Shown here in pieces: positions 20,114 to 30,522 of a stretch of 64,000 bases of DNA (positions are counted from its first letter, which is position 1; the number at the start of each line of letters is the position of its first letter). This stretch comes from Orychophragmus violaceus (lineage: Eukaryota; Streptophyta; Magnoliopsida; Brassicales; Brassicaceae): positions 76,081,823-76,145,822 of the forward strand of contig CM058239.1 of the NCBI GenBank assembly GCA_030180135.1, read 5' to 3'. Both the position numbers and the translations under genes were made by a program. Under the pieces are notes generated by a model. That model was given only the letters and a program-made list of their open reading frames with translations. It was not told the origin of the DNA and searched no databases.

Positions 20114-22762
20114 ATGGAGAACTCAAGAGTAATCATTCCTGTGACTCTTAAAGGTGCCAACTACATTGTTTGGGCCAGGATGGTGAAGTCTGCTCTTGGA
20201 GGCAGAGGTTTATGGAAGTACATCATGAGGAGCACAGCTCCAGAAAAGATGGTGAAGGATAAAGCTAAGGTTGGAAATGAGGCAGAAGCTAAAGAAGATG
20301 TTGAGTCTCATGAAGACACATCTGAGGCAGATGAGGAAGCGTGGATGCAAGGGGACCAGAATGTCCTCTCCATACTTCAAAGCTCACTTGACCAGCACCT
20401 GTTGGAGGCTTACTCCTATTGTGTGACCTCTAAGCAGCTGCGGGACACCATTGAGAAGGTTTATGGCAACAAATCAAACCTAACCCGAGTCTTCGAAGTT
20501 AAGCTGGCCATTAATAATCTCCAGCAAGAAGATATGGAGTTCAAAGCTCACTTTGGAAAGTTTAGCTCACTATGGTCAGAGTTGGAGATGTTGAGGCCAC
20601 CAAGCAGTGATCCTTTGGTGTTGCAAGAAAGGAGAGAGCAAGATAAAGTCTTTGCTCTTCTGCTCACCTTGAACTCATCTTATAATTCCTTGATCAAGCA
20701 CATCCTAAGGGCAGACACTCTACCTGACATTGATGATGTGTGTGGACAAATTCAGAAGGAACAAGGCTCATTTGGGTTGTTCAAAGGAAAAGGAGAGCTG
20801 GTGACCGCAAACAAGGGGCTGTACAAGGCTGATGAGAGGAAGAATTATGGAGGTGACCAGAGAGGAGTCTTGATGTGTGATTTTTGCAAGAAGAGTGGGC
20901 ATTTGAAGGATAGATGCTGGCGCCTTCACCCTAACCTCAGACCCTCATCTCACAACAACCGGTTCGAATATCAAAGGGCAAACTACTCATATGGTGCAGC
21001 TGGACCAGGTTCTTCTTCAATGCAGCAATGTGATGAAGGGAGAGCATTGATGGTTCATCAAGCACCAGCTGTGACTGCTCAGAATGATGTGGTAAGGAGG
21101 TCAGACCTTGAGGCTCTCATCAAAGCTCTCAAGGAGAACTCTGGTATGGCTCTTGGTACTTCACTCTTTGCATCAAATAAACTGAAACCTTTGATCATTG
21201 ATTCAGGAGCCTCTCATCATATGATAAGCGATTCTAGGTTGATAAACAATGTTGAACCTGCCTTAGGAAGTGTAGTGATTGCAAATGGTGATAAAATTCC
21301 AATACAAGGCATAGGAAATCTGAAATTGTTTAACAAAGAATCTAAAGCCTTCTTTATGCCTAGTTTCACTTCAAACTTAGTTTCTGTAAAAAGGATAGCC
21401 ACTGATTTAAATTGCAATGTTGTTTTCAGTCCTAATGATGTTGTGTTTCAGAATATTAAAACAAGTAAGTTGATTGGGAAAGGTGTGACAAAGGATGAGC
21501 TCTACATGGTTGAAGACACCAATCCCTCTTCTGAATTATCTACTACTTTATCTACTTGTGTTGGTGTGGATGATTCTATCTGGCATGCTAGATTAGGACA
21601 TCCACACTCTAGGGCCTTAGGACTTTTATTACCTTCTGTTTCTTTTAAGAATGATGATTGCGAGGCTTGTATCCTTGGTAAACATTGCAAATCGGTTTTT
21701 CCAAACTCTAAAACTACTTATGAAAGTTGCTTTGATCTTGTTCATTCTGATGTTTGGACTGCTCCTTGTTTGTCTAGAGAGAACCATAAGTATTTTGTCA
21801 CTTTCATTGATGAAAAATCTAAGTATACTTGGATAACACTGATGCAAACTAAAGATAGAGTTTTAGAAGCTTTTATGAACTTTCAAAATCATGTTACTAA
21901 TCATTTCAATGCTAAGATTAAAATTTTTAGATCAGATAATGGTGGCGAATACACAAGCAATGCCTTCAAACAACACTTATCCAAGCATGGGATTCTCCAT
22001 CAAACAAGCTGTCCCTACACTCCCCAACATAATGGAGTGGCTGAGAGAAAGAACAGACACTTGATGGAGGTGGCAAGGTCCATGATGTTCTATAGGAATG
22101 TCCCTAAGAGGTTTTGGGGAGATGCAGTTATGACAGCATGCTATTTGATCAACAGAACTCCCACAAAAGTTCTTAAGGATCAATCTCCATTTCAGGTATT
22201 AAACAACACAAATCCATTGGTTGATCACTTACGTGTGTTTGGGTGTATTTGCTTTGTGTTAATACCAGGAGAACAAAGGGATAAGTTGGATGCTAAGAGA
22301 ACCAAAGCTATGTTCATTGGTTATTCAACAACACAAAGAGGATACAAGTGTTATGTACCTGAAACAAGGAAGGTTTTGATATCAAGAGATGTGAAGTTTA
22401 TGGAGACAAGGAGTTTCTATGATGAGAAGAATTGGGATAGCTTGAAGGATCTTCCCACTTCTCAATCAGATAGAGCTGAAAATCTAAGGATGATCATGGA
22501 AAACCTTGGTATTAGTATGCCTCCTCAACGACCGGCCAAGACAAGTGTTGCTCCTTCAGTTTCTGCTCCAACTTCAGTAGCTCATCCCCATCTTGATCAT
22601 GAGGGGGACACTCATGAATCAGCTCCAGAACCGCAAGAACCTGATTCACTTACACATGATCAAGCTGAGGCTGAGGAGCATGAGGATCATGAGGTAGAAC
22701 CTGAGGAGTTTGATCATCATAATGAAGAGGTTGAACAAGAACAACCGGTTCAGGTAAATGAG
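20114..22762 (+). CDS. gag-pol: COP-3 Gag-Pol, N-terminal part (to linker before RT)
   Basis: ATG at 20114 in the MENSRVIIPVTL context and open for 883 codons. Gag domain, CCHC knuckle (CDFCKKSGHLKDRC), protease DSGASHHM, pre-integrase HARLGHPHS with CEACILGKHC, integrase HSDVWTAP, RSDNGGEYT and the catalytic Glu in NGVAERKN (preceding residues PQH rather than PQQ). The last stretch is a Pro/Glu/His-rich acidic linker. It stops only because ATH-1 is inserted at 22763; the frame is continuous with 27962 on the other side. Confidence 0.95.
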
Positions 22763-23964
22763 TGATAGGTTCAAAGTTTTACCCTATTCTAAACTGCAAG
22801 TGAACAGCAATGTCAAAGTAGTATATAGGGTTGTCGAATCCACAGGGACACTTGGTCTCAATAGATCAGAACAGTAGAGACTAATACTAGAAATAAGCAA
22901 TGTGATTGAATTGAAAGCGGTGCGAGAAAGTAAATCAGTAGCAGAGATTAACGGTTGTGGAAGCAAGTAATTAAAAGCGTCAAGCCTAGGGTATTCTCAG
23001 GGAATCAGACAAGCAGACAGTTCATTCAGCAAGGATCTAATTAAGCACAGTTCTAGAACTCAAAACACATATATAGAATTAACCAAATTCCTTTGCGATA
23101 ATTCTCTAAGTCTAAGTGCAGCAAACCAAACTTTCGTTTGCGAGAACTAACAGATTAAACTAGCATTAATCCCAAGTTTGATATGTTCACAATTATCCTA
23201 AACCAAACTTCCGTTTGCGCAAAGTTTAATTGCCCAATTTAATTAGTTCAGATTCCTAAACCCCACTTCCGTGACGTATTTAGCAACCTAAGATCTATAT
23301 TCTAATTGATCAGGTTAGAACTAGCTTTAAGCACAATTAAATTGAAGAACAAATATAGTTATGAATCCTTAACTGAATTTGAACAAGTCTATCAAGTCAT
23401 GAAATCCTATGTGAGAAACCCTAAACTCAACTATGGATCTACTCAGACATGATTAATGAAAACATAATCAAAGAAATAATAGATTGCATATAAGAAATTA
23501 AATAGATAAAAGGGGTCCGAAATCTTCTCCAAAATAAGTGAATACAGGAAATAGATCAGCCCCAAAAGCTTTAGAAATCTCTTAGCTATTAGTATCAAAG
23601 CGTAGGTAAAATAAACATCAAAAACTAGTATATATAGGTATAATCTCGGATGGGGCTTCTGTGTAAATACTGGAACTATCTTGGGCTTCTTTGCAAATCT
23701 TCATATCTTCATTAAACCGACGTGTATGGCCCATCTCGCTAGTGTGTCGACCGATGCACAAGGTGTGTCGGTCGATGCATGATCAATAAATCGGACAGTG
23801 ACTTAAGCTCTAGGCCAAAACGTCCCAAAAGTCCCAAAATGCTCCAAATATCTCCAATTAGCTCCAAACTTGATTAAACCTGTAAAAGACTCTAAACAAA
23901 GACAAAAGACACTAAAAACACATCTATATCATGGTCTAAAATGGGTAAAAACCATGATATATCA
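22763..23964 (-). repeat. ATH-1 3' LTR (1202 bp)
   Basis: Plus strand TGATAGGTTC...ATATATCA. It contains several copies of a CCAAACTTYCGTTTGCG-type word (23124-23224), one pair of the TCGATCGA-type dyad (about 23743-23780) and a terminal hairpin (23925-23961). Confidence 0.95.
23925..23961 (-). other. LTR-terminal hairpin of ATH-1
   Basis: TATATCATGGT (23925-23935) and ACCATGATATA (23951-23961) are perfect reverse complements, three bases inside the U3 end next to the purine tract. The copy in the other LTR is at 27917-27953. Confidence 0.85.
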
Positions 23965-25314
23965 ACTCCCCCACACTTAGCCTTTGCTTGCCCTCAAGCA
24001 AAACATAGAACTAAAACATGGTGAAGAGGTTTGAAAACTCTTCAGAAACTCATTTCATCCTAGAAGCTACAATACTCAGATTCCCCTTAGTAAACCACTG
24101 AAAGAATCAATCACAGGATATCAAGACCACAATGTACTTCCCCCACACTTAGCAACTGTCCTAGGTAAACTCCACAATCACATTCAAGCATTCAAATTCT
24201 CCCTACTGACTTCTGCAAGTATTTAAGTGCGGTCTCACCTAGGAGTATCGATCAAAGGGCACATGGATTCTTACCTTGTCAGCTCTAGACCACCATACTA
24301 TCTTTCTCTAGTCCCTTTCTTCTCTTTCCCTTCTTTAACAACTGATTTTTCCCCATTGGGTATCATTTTATTTTTTTTTATCAGTGTTCTTCCCGTTATG
24401 GGGTGTACTTTGGACACATTCCATGGATCACATGAGAGAAAATAGTGTTTTCTACCATTCCCATGACCACTTCGGAGTTACTAACTCATCCTCAGTTTAT
24501 TATCTCTTTTTTTTTTTTACTTTACAGAAGGGGAGAAGGGAACTAAATAGGATAGGTTGACAGGCTGTGTCAGAACTAACAAGGGAATCCGACACAAAGT
24601 ATACCAAGCCCTTAGGTGAGAAATCTAAGTCAGTATTAAGGTTGAAGTCAGTAAAAGGATCCTCTGATACCTGAAGTGATGTGGGTGTTCCCAGTAGGTT
24701 GATCTGTGATGGGGTTTTCTAATAGTCAGAGATAGATCCTGCAACTTCATCCCAATGGTTACTTAAGTTCCTGCAAGTCTTGTAAATCTTCTCAGAAAAT
24801 CATAGTTTCTTACTTAAACAATTTTGACTCAATAAAACAAAAAATTTTGAAAAACGGACTGACTCTTAAGAAAACAGAAAACAAAAGTCAGTAGCACCTC
24901 CCCCACATTTAAGACACACTGTCCCCAGTAGTGTCCAGCGAAGGATCGGTAAAAAGAAAGAAAAATTGTTAAGATGAAATTATGTCTGTCGGGTTACCTC
25001 TGTCGCTCAGGCATCGATCGTTGCACTAGGTGCATCGACCGTTGCTCGGCGATTTTCGTGTATGGTCGATCGTTGCTCAGGACCGCAACGATCGCTGCAA
25101 TGCGAATCTGATCGTGTTTTGACGATCGACACAGAAGTGCGTCGATCGTTGCACTGCGAATCTGTCCGAGACCTGCAAACATAACTACACCAAAAACAAA
25201 AACAAACGTAAAATCCTAACAAAAACACCAAAAATTAAAAAAGAAAAACACCAGTACCTAATGGTGGGTTGCCTCCCACCCAGCGCTTGTTTAAGGTCAA
25301 GAAAGAGATCGGAC
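23965..25314 (-). other. ATH-1 non-coding 3' interior with three purine tracts
   Basis: No significant ORF. It holds three minus-strand AGTGTGGGGGAG-like tracts: at 23967-23980 (the polypurine tract), near 24138-24150 and near 24898-24910 (last one AATGTGGGGGAG). ATH-2 has the same three at similar spacing. The block 25005-25160 is dense in degenerate TCGATCGA-type dyads. Confidence 0.75.
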
Positions 25315-26529
25315 TCATGGCGGTTTCAACAGAGACTTTGAGTGTCTCTGTGAATGTCTCCTCATCCAAGGTGGCGTATAAGCATTCAGATCATGAGATC
25401 TTCCAAGGAATGAGTAATCAGAATCAGGGCGGGAGCGAAGCTTGGGCGGTCTACTGCGTTGTCCTGCATTCAAAATAATGTGGTCAGAAGGTTTAAGCTT
25501 AGGTGATTTGTACCTTACCTTTGATGTATATCTGATGTCTGGAGCTTTCTGCTTATGAGCAGTTGCAGGTACTGAAGATGTTAGAGCAGGTTCAAGAGGA
25601 ACCGCCATCTTCTTTTCTCCACTATCAAATACTGTAGTTCCACCAATCTGAACTTCTTCTTTCAGATGACCATCAGTGGAGATCACCTTCTTTTCATGAA
25701 CTCGCAAAGTTTCAACTGGTGGTGTTTTATTCACCTTCTTATCCATCACTTTTATGCAGTTAGCCACTTCTAGCTCTTGTTTGGAAGGTTTGGGAACCTT
25801 AGGATATGGCACTGGGGGCTTGTAGACTCGTTCTGGTACTGTTGCAGGTTTCTGGACATGTCTGCGTTCTGTGTTGATCGTTGCATGATGTGTGTCGATC
25901 GATGCAAGGCGATTCTGTTTCTCGAAAGAACTCGAAATTGCCGTCAGAATGGCGTGTCGATCGTCACTGAGGGGGTGTCGATCGATGCATGTATCAAGCA
26001 GACAATATTCATCCAGAAAATCCGAGATTATGCTCTCTTCTTCTTCCAGCAAGTCAATCTCATCCCTTATGTTCACAGCATTGATGTGCAGCTTCTGTTC
26101 AGCTCTCTTAGCTTCATTCCGCCTCTCTATTGCTGCATCTGCTCGTTCAATTTTGATATCCAGCTCCTCCATATGTGTGCTCAGAGATTCGAACTTCTCA
26201 CTCAAATCTTCAATCAACGCATCAATCTTTGAGTTGAAGGACATATCAATCTGTTGTTATCTCTCAAGATACTGCTCAATCATGATTTCCATTCTGCTCT
26301 CATGAGCTGTAGGTGCAGGCGGTGCTTGGTAAGGAGAAACACTACAACTCCTTGTAAAGGGTTTCTGAAAAGCAGATCTGTGACTATAGAATCCAGTTCC
26401 TTCAATGCAATGGTTAGCTTCTTGTGCATACTTTCCAAGTAGAAGACTATGCAGAGAGTCAACTTGGTTCTTCAACCCAACTATCTGTGAACTGTCAATC
26501 CCTGAGCTGAAAATATCATTCCGACACAT
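25315..26529 (-). pseudogene. ATH-1 gag-tail/linker ORF
   Basis: One minus-strand frame in two parts: 26529-26257 (90 codons, a gag C-terminal VDSLHSLLLGK segment) and, after an in-frame stop, 26244-25315 (309 codons). The second part has a coiled-coil-like N-terminus, then EDEIDLLEEEE-like and ISDFLDEYC segments, a proline-rich VPERVYKPPVPYPKVP segment, and ends in RHSQRHSKSLL. No protease or polymerase motif is visible. The ATH-2 ORFs share the same landmarks, including the ending. The function of the C-terminal region is unknown to me. The dyad motif is translated here as CIDRH in one place and ASIDT in another. Confidence 0.75.
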
Positions 26530-26731
26530 CGTCCTGATGATCTCTTAGTCTTCTTGGTGATTCTGCGAAGTGTGTCGATCGATTCAAGCAGGGCGTCGAT
26601 CGACGCAATGCGAAATCAGAGAAAACAGAAAAAAATAAATCAGCAAAAATAAAAAAAAAAGCAAAAACGAAAAGAAAACAAAAAAAATCCTAGTAAAACC
26701 CTAAGCTCTAAGCTATCGAAGACTCAAAGAG

Positions 26732-26749
26732 TCCCCGGCAACGGCGCCA
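26732..26749 (-). other. ATH-1 primer binding site (tRNA-Asp)
   Basis: The plus strand reads TCCCCGGCAACGGCGCCA, which is the 3' end of plant tRNA-Asp(GUC), so the minus-strand genomic RNA would pair with it. It lies six bases inside the LTR. Confidence 0.9.
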
Positions 26750-26755
26750 AAAACT

Positions 26756-27956
26756 TGATAGGTTCAAAGTTTTACCCTATTCTAAACTGCAAGTGAACAG
26801 CAATGTCAAAGTAGTATATAGGGTTGTCGAATCCACAGGGACACTTGGTCTCAATAGATCAGAACAGTAGAGACTAATACTAGAAATAAGAAATGTGATT
26901 GAATTGAAAGCGGTGCGAGAAAGTAAATCAGTAGCAGAGATTAACGGTTGTGGAAGCAAGTAATTAAAAGCGTCAAGCCTAGGGTATTCTCAGGGAATCA
27001 GACAAGCAGACAGTTCATTCAGCAAGGATCTAATTAAGCACAGTTCTAGAACTCAAAACACAGATATAGAATTAACCAAATTCCTTTGCGATAATTCTCT
27101 AAGTCTAAGTGCAGCAAACCAAACTTTCGTTTGCGAGAACTAACAGATTAAACTAGCATTAATCCCAAGTTTGATATGTTCACAATTATCCTAAACCAAA
27201 CTTCCGTTTGCGCAAAGTTTAATTGCCCAATTTAATTAGTTCAGATTCCTAAACCCCACTTCCGTGACGTATTTAGCAACCTAAGATCTAGATTCTAATT
27301 GATCAGGTTAGAACTAGCTTTAAGCACAATTAAATTGAAGAACAGATATAGTTATGAATCCTTAACTGAATTTGAACAAGTCTAGCAAGTCATGAAATCC
27401 TATGTGAGAAACCCTAAACTCAACTATGGATCTACTCAGACATGATTAATGAAAACATAATCAAAGAAATAATAGATTGCATATAAGAAATTAAATAGAT
27501 AAAGGGGTTCGAAATCTTCTCCAAAATAAGTGAATACAGGAAATAGATCAGCCCCAAAAGCTTTAGAAATCTCTTAGCTATTAGTATCAAAGCGTAGGTA
27601 AAATAAACACCAAAAACTAGTATATATAGGTATAATCTCGGATGGGGCTTCTGTGTAAATACTGGAACTATCTTGGGATTCTTTGCAAATCTTCATATCT
27701 TCATTAAACCGACGTGTACGGCCCATCTCGCTAGTGTGTCGACCGATGCACAAGGTGTGTCGGTCGATGCATGATCAATAAACCGGACAGTGACTTAAGC
27801 TCTCGGCCAAAACGTCCCAAAAGTCCCAAAATGCTCCAAATATCTCCAATTAGCTTCAAACTTGATTAAACCTGTAAAAGACTCTAAACAAAGACAAAAC
27901 ACACTAAAAACACATCTATATCATGGTCTAAAATGGGTAAAAACCATGATATATCA
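26756..27956 (-). repeat. ATH-1 5' LTR (1201 bp)
   Basis: Starts TGATAGGTTC beside the primer site and ends ATATATCA before the second ATGAG. Substitutions against the other LTR are a mix of transitions and T/G or A/C transversions. Confidence 0.95.
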
Positions 27957-29719
27957 ATGAGCAACAAGTTCAGGTGTTAAGAAGGAGTACAAGGGAGAAA
28001 AAGGATCCATCAGAATGGAAGAAGACTAGAGTGTACTTCAACAGCAATGCAGTAGCTCATCCCATTCAAGCGGTTTGCAGCTTAGCTCACGTCCCTTTGG
28101 AGCATCAAGTGTTCATTGGGAAGTTGGATCAAGAACATGTTCCAACAACCTATGAAGAAGCTAAGGGAGATGAGAGGTGGATGCAAGCTGTGGATGAAGA
28201 GACCAAAGCAATGGAGAACAATGAGACTTGGTATGAAGCTGATCTTCCTAGAGGAAAGAAGGCAGTGACTTCTAAATGGGTTTTCACCATCAAGTATAGA
28301 AGCAATGGAGAAGTGGAGAGATACAAAGCAAGGCTGGTTGCAAGAGGTTTCACTCAAACTTATGGAAAGGATTATTTGGATACTTTTGCACCAGTAGCTA
28401 AGCTTCACACAGTAAGGATCATCTTATCTTTGGCAACAAACCTTGATTGGGAACTTTGGCAAATGGATGTCAAGAATGCTTTCCTACAAGGGGAGCTTGA
28501 AGATGAAATATACATGAGACCAACTTCTGGTCTTGAAAACATTGTAAAACCAGGAAAGGTGTTAAGGCTCAAAAAGGCTATCTATGGACTCAAGCAATCA
28601 CCTAGAGCCTGGTATCATAAACTGAGTTCAACACTTATGCAAAAGGGATTTAAGAGGTCTGAAGGAGATCATACATTGTTCACTCTACAAGATCAGGAAG
28701 GTATCATTGTCATCCTTGTTTATGTTGATGACATTATCATATCAGGAAGTAAGAAGTCAGGTATCCAAGAAACTAAAGCTTATCTCAAATCTGTCTTTGA
28801 TATTAAGGATCTTGGTACTCTAAAGTACTTCCTTGGGATAGAAGTTTGTCGATCTAATGATGGACTCTTCTTATCTCAAAGGAAGTACACACTTGATTTG
28901 TTGTCTGAAGCAGGTAAGATTGGATCAAAACCAGCTAAGACACCTTTGGAGGACGGCTACAAAGTCATAAGAGAGGGGGAGCTTGAAGACAAACCATTTG
29001 AGGACACCACTCACTATAGGAGGATGGTTGGTAAGCTAATCTACTTAACCATAACCAGACCTGATTTGTGCTTTGCTGTGAACCAGATAAGCCAGCATAT
29101 GCAAGCACCCAAGATGCATCATTGGAACATGGTTGAAAGAATACTCAGATATCTAAGTGGTGCTCCTGGTCAAGGCATTTGGATGGGTTGCAATCAAAGC
29201 ACCGAGATAGTTGGGTATTGTGATGCTGATTGGGCATGAGATAGAGTGGACAGGAGGTCTACTACTGGATATTGCACATTCATTGGAGGCAACCTTGTTA
29301 CTTGGAAGAGCAAGAAGCAAAAGATAGTGTCATGTTCAAGTGCTGAAGCTGAATATAGAGCCATGAGGAAGCTAGCAACAGAATTGGCGTGGATCAAAGG
29401 TCTCCTTGTGGATTTGGGGATTGAGACTCCTAAACCAATCACTATGCACTGTGATAATCAAGCAGCCATTCACATTGCATCAAATTCAGTCTTCCATGAA
29501 AGGACCAAACATATAGAGGTGGATTGTCACAAAGTGAGGCAGATGATTGAGCAAGGGATTGTGTTGCCTTGTTTTACAAGAAGTGAAGAACAACTAGCTG
29601 ATGTGTTCACCAAGGCAGCTAGCTTGAAGGTGTGTGAGTCCATTCATCCAAAGCTGGGGCTCACTAACCTTCATGAATCCTCTAAGGCCGTGGAGACTAC
29701 ACTCTTTTTCCCTTCATGA
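27957..29719 (+). pseudogene. pol: COP-3 Pol, C-terminal part (RT and RNase H), one nonsense codon
   Basis: Continues the COP-3 frame: RRSTREKKDPSEWKKTRVYF, RT with KARLVARGFTQTYG, MDVKNAFLQGELEDE and YVDDIIISG (near 28725), then RNase H. A TGA at 29237-29239 directly after CDADWA is the only in-frame lesion I find; the normal residue there is Gly, so GGA to TGA would be a single G-to-T change. The same frame continues to 29719 with CDNQAAIHIAS and ADVFTKAASLKVCESIH and ends in stem-loop 1. Apart from this stop and the ATH-1 insertion the element would be intact. Confidence 0.95.
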
Positions 29720-29751
29720 AGTTTTATCCCAAGTGGTTTTCTTCATGAAGG
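29711..29751 (+). other. Stem-loop 1 of COP-3 3' UTR
   Basis: Arms CCTTCATGAAG (29711-29721) and CTTCATGAAGG (29741-29751), loop TTTTATCCCAAGTGGTTTT. The gag-pol stop TGA lies in the first arm. Confidence 0.85.
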
Positions 29752-29784
29752 TTTTTTTAATGAGGTAGATCTCCATTGCTATCC

Positions 29785-29824
29785 CAAGCTCGATTCAACC
29801 CTTGAATTCAAGCTTGAGGGGGAG
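29785..29824 (+). other. Stem-loop 2 and polypurine tract of COP-3
   Basis: CAAGCTCGATTCAA (29785-29798) pairs with TTGAATTCAAGCTTG (29802-29816) across a 3-base loop, with one mismatch/wobble and one bulge. AGGGGGAG (29817-29824) follows. Confidence 0.8.
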
Positions 29825-30230
29825 TATTGGAATGGAGATAATTGAAGATCAATGTGCTATTGGTCATGAGAGGTCTTGGAGTAACCAAACTAGAAGAAGT
29901 AACTAGAAGAGAAGCATCTGTGAATAGTGTCCACGGATGAACAGTAAAAACAGCTTAGTTACTTTAAGATATTTTGAACTAGCTTCTCTTGTAAGCTTAA
30001 ATATGTGGACAATTATTAGCCACATGTTTAAGATGAGTCTAACAGCTATTTTTCTGTATATTGTAAGAAGGATTTCGAATTTGAAAAGTAATGGAGACTT
30101 ATTCTCTTCTCCAATTCTCTCTCTAATCTCTCTCTTGTTCTTAGTCTCTTATACTCTCTCTAATAATCTGATCTTGTGATTCTTTGTCTAAATCTTATAT
30201 TCTCTGGTTTTATACTCTTAAATTCTAACA
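29825..30230 (+). repeat. COP-3 3' LTR (406 bp)
   Basis: TATTGGAATGG...TTCTAACA, followed by GCCTA. This is the uninterrupted reference for the split 5' LTR. Same family as the COP-4 and COP-8 LTRs. Confidence 0.95.
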
Positions 30231-30522
30231 GCCTAGGCTGTTGATTATTTCTTCTGCCTCTGCCTCTCACATGGTTGTTAAATCCTCTGCCTCCTTGGTT
30301 TAGATCAGGAGGTATGTCATCTTCTTCCAACTCAGGCATATCTTCATCTGTTGAATCATCAACTTGTTTCCTCTGGTTTTGGTTCAGGTTGCGGATTGGT
30401 TCTCTCCGTTCAGCTGGTGGTGGGTTAGGTCTCTGCTCCAGGGTTGTGATCCTAGCACTTATGCCTCTCATGGCTTCTAGCAGCTGAGCCATAGTAATCT
30501 GTTCATTAGATGCTTCTCCCAT
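30231..30522 (-). pseudogene. gag: GYP-2 Gag N-terminal segment
   Basis: From ATG at 30522 (minus): MGEASNEQITMAQLLEAMRGI, a coiled-coil-like start similar to GYP-1 Gag, an acidic stretch (DSTDEDMPELEEDD), then an Arg/Gly-rich HVRGRGRRNN stretch. It runs into the COP-3 target duplication at 30235-30231 and continues at 13952. The start codon is chosen by similarity with GYP-1. Confidence 0.85.

Larger units (their letters stand above)
22763..27956 (-). mobile_element. ATH-1: non-autonomous Athila-like gypsy element
   Basis: Two LTRs of about 1.2 kb (22763-23964 and 26756-27956) in minus orientation, flanked by ATGAG at 22758-22762 and 27957-27961. The primer site matches tRNA-Asp. The interior (about 2.8 kb) encodes only a gag C-terminal/linker ORF; gag N-terminus, protease, RT, RNase H and integrase are absent. 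I count about 13 LTR substitutions and one indel (about 1%), so it moved long after losing its enzymes and must have been mobilised in trans. Confidence 0.95.
13953..30230 (+). mobile_element. COP-3: Ty1/copia element interrupted by COP-4 and ATH-1
   Basis: Plus-strand element with 5' LTR 13953-14025 plus 19580-19864, primer site 19865, gag-pol in two parts, stem-loops, purine tract and 3' LTR 29825-30230. GCCTA flanks it on both sides (13948-13952 and 30231-30235). Removing COP-4 and ATH-1 with one copy of each target duplication leaves one ordinary copia element of about 5.5 kb. It interrupts GYP-2 gag. Confidence 0.95.

Noticed and set aside
24994..25231. Short minus-strand ORFs rich in Arg, Ser and Asp in the ATH-1 interior
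   Set aside because: They are read-throughs of the TCGATCGA-type dyad array and have no counterpart in ATH-2 in the same frame.
26732..26749. tRNA-Asp gene fragment
   Set aside because: Only the 18 bases complementary to the primer tRNA 3' end are present, beside an LTR edge; no tRNA body.
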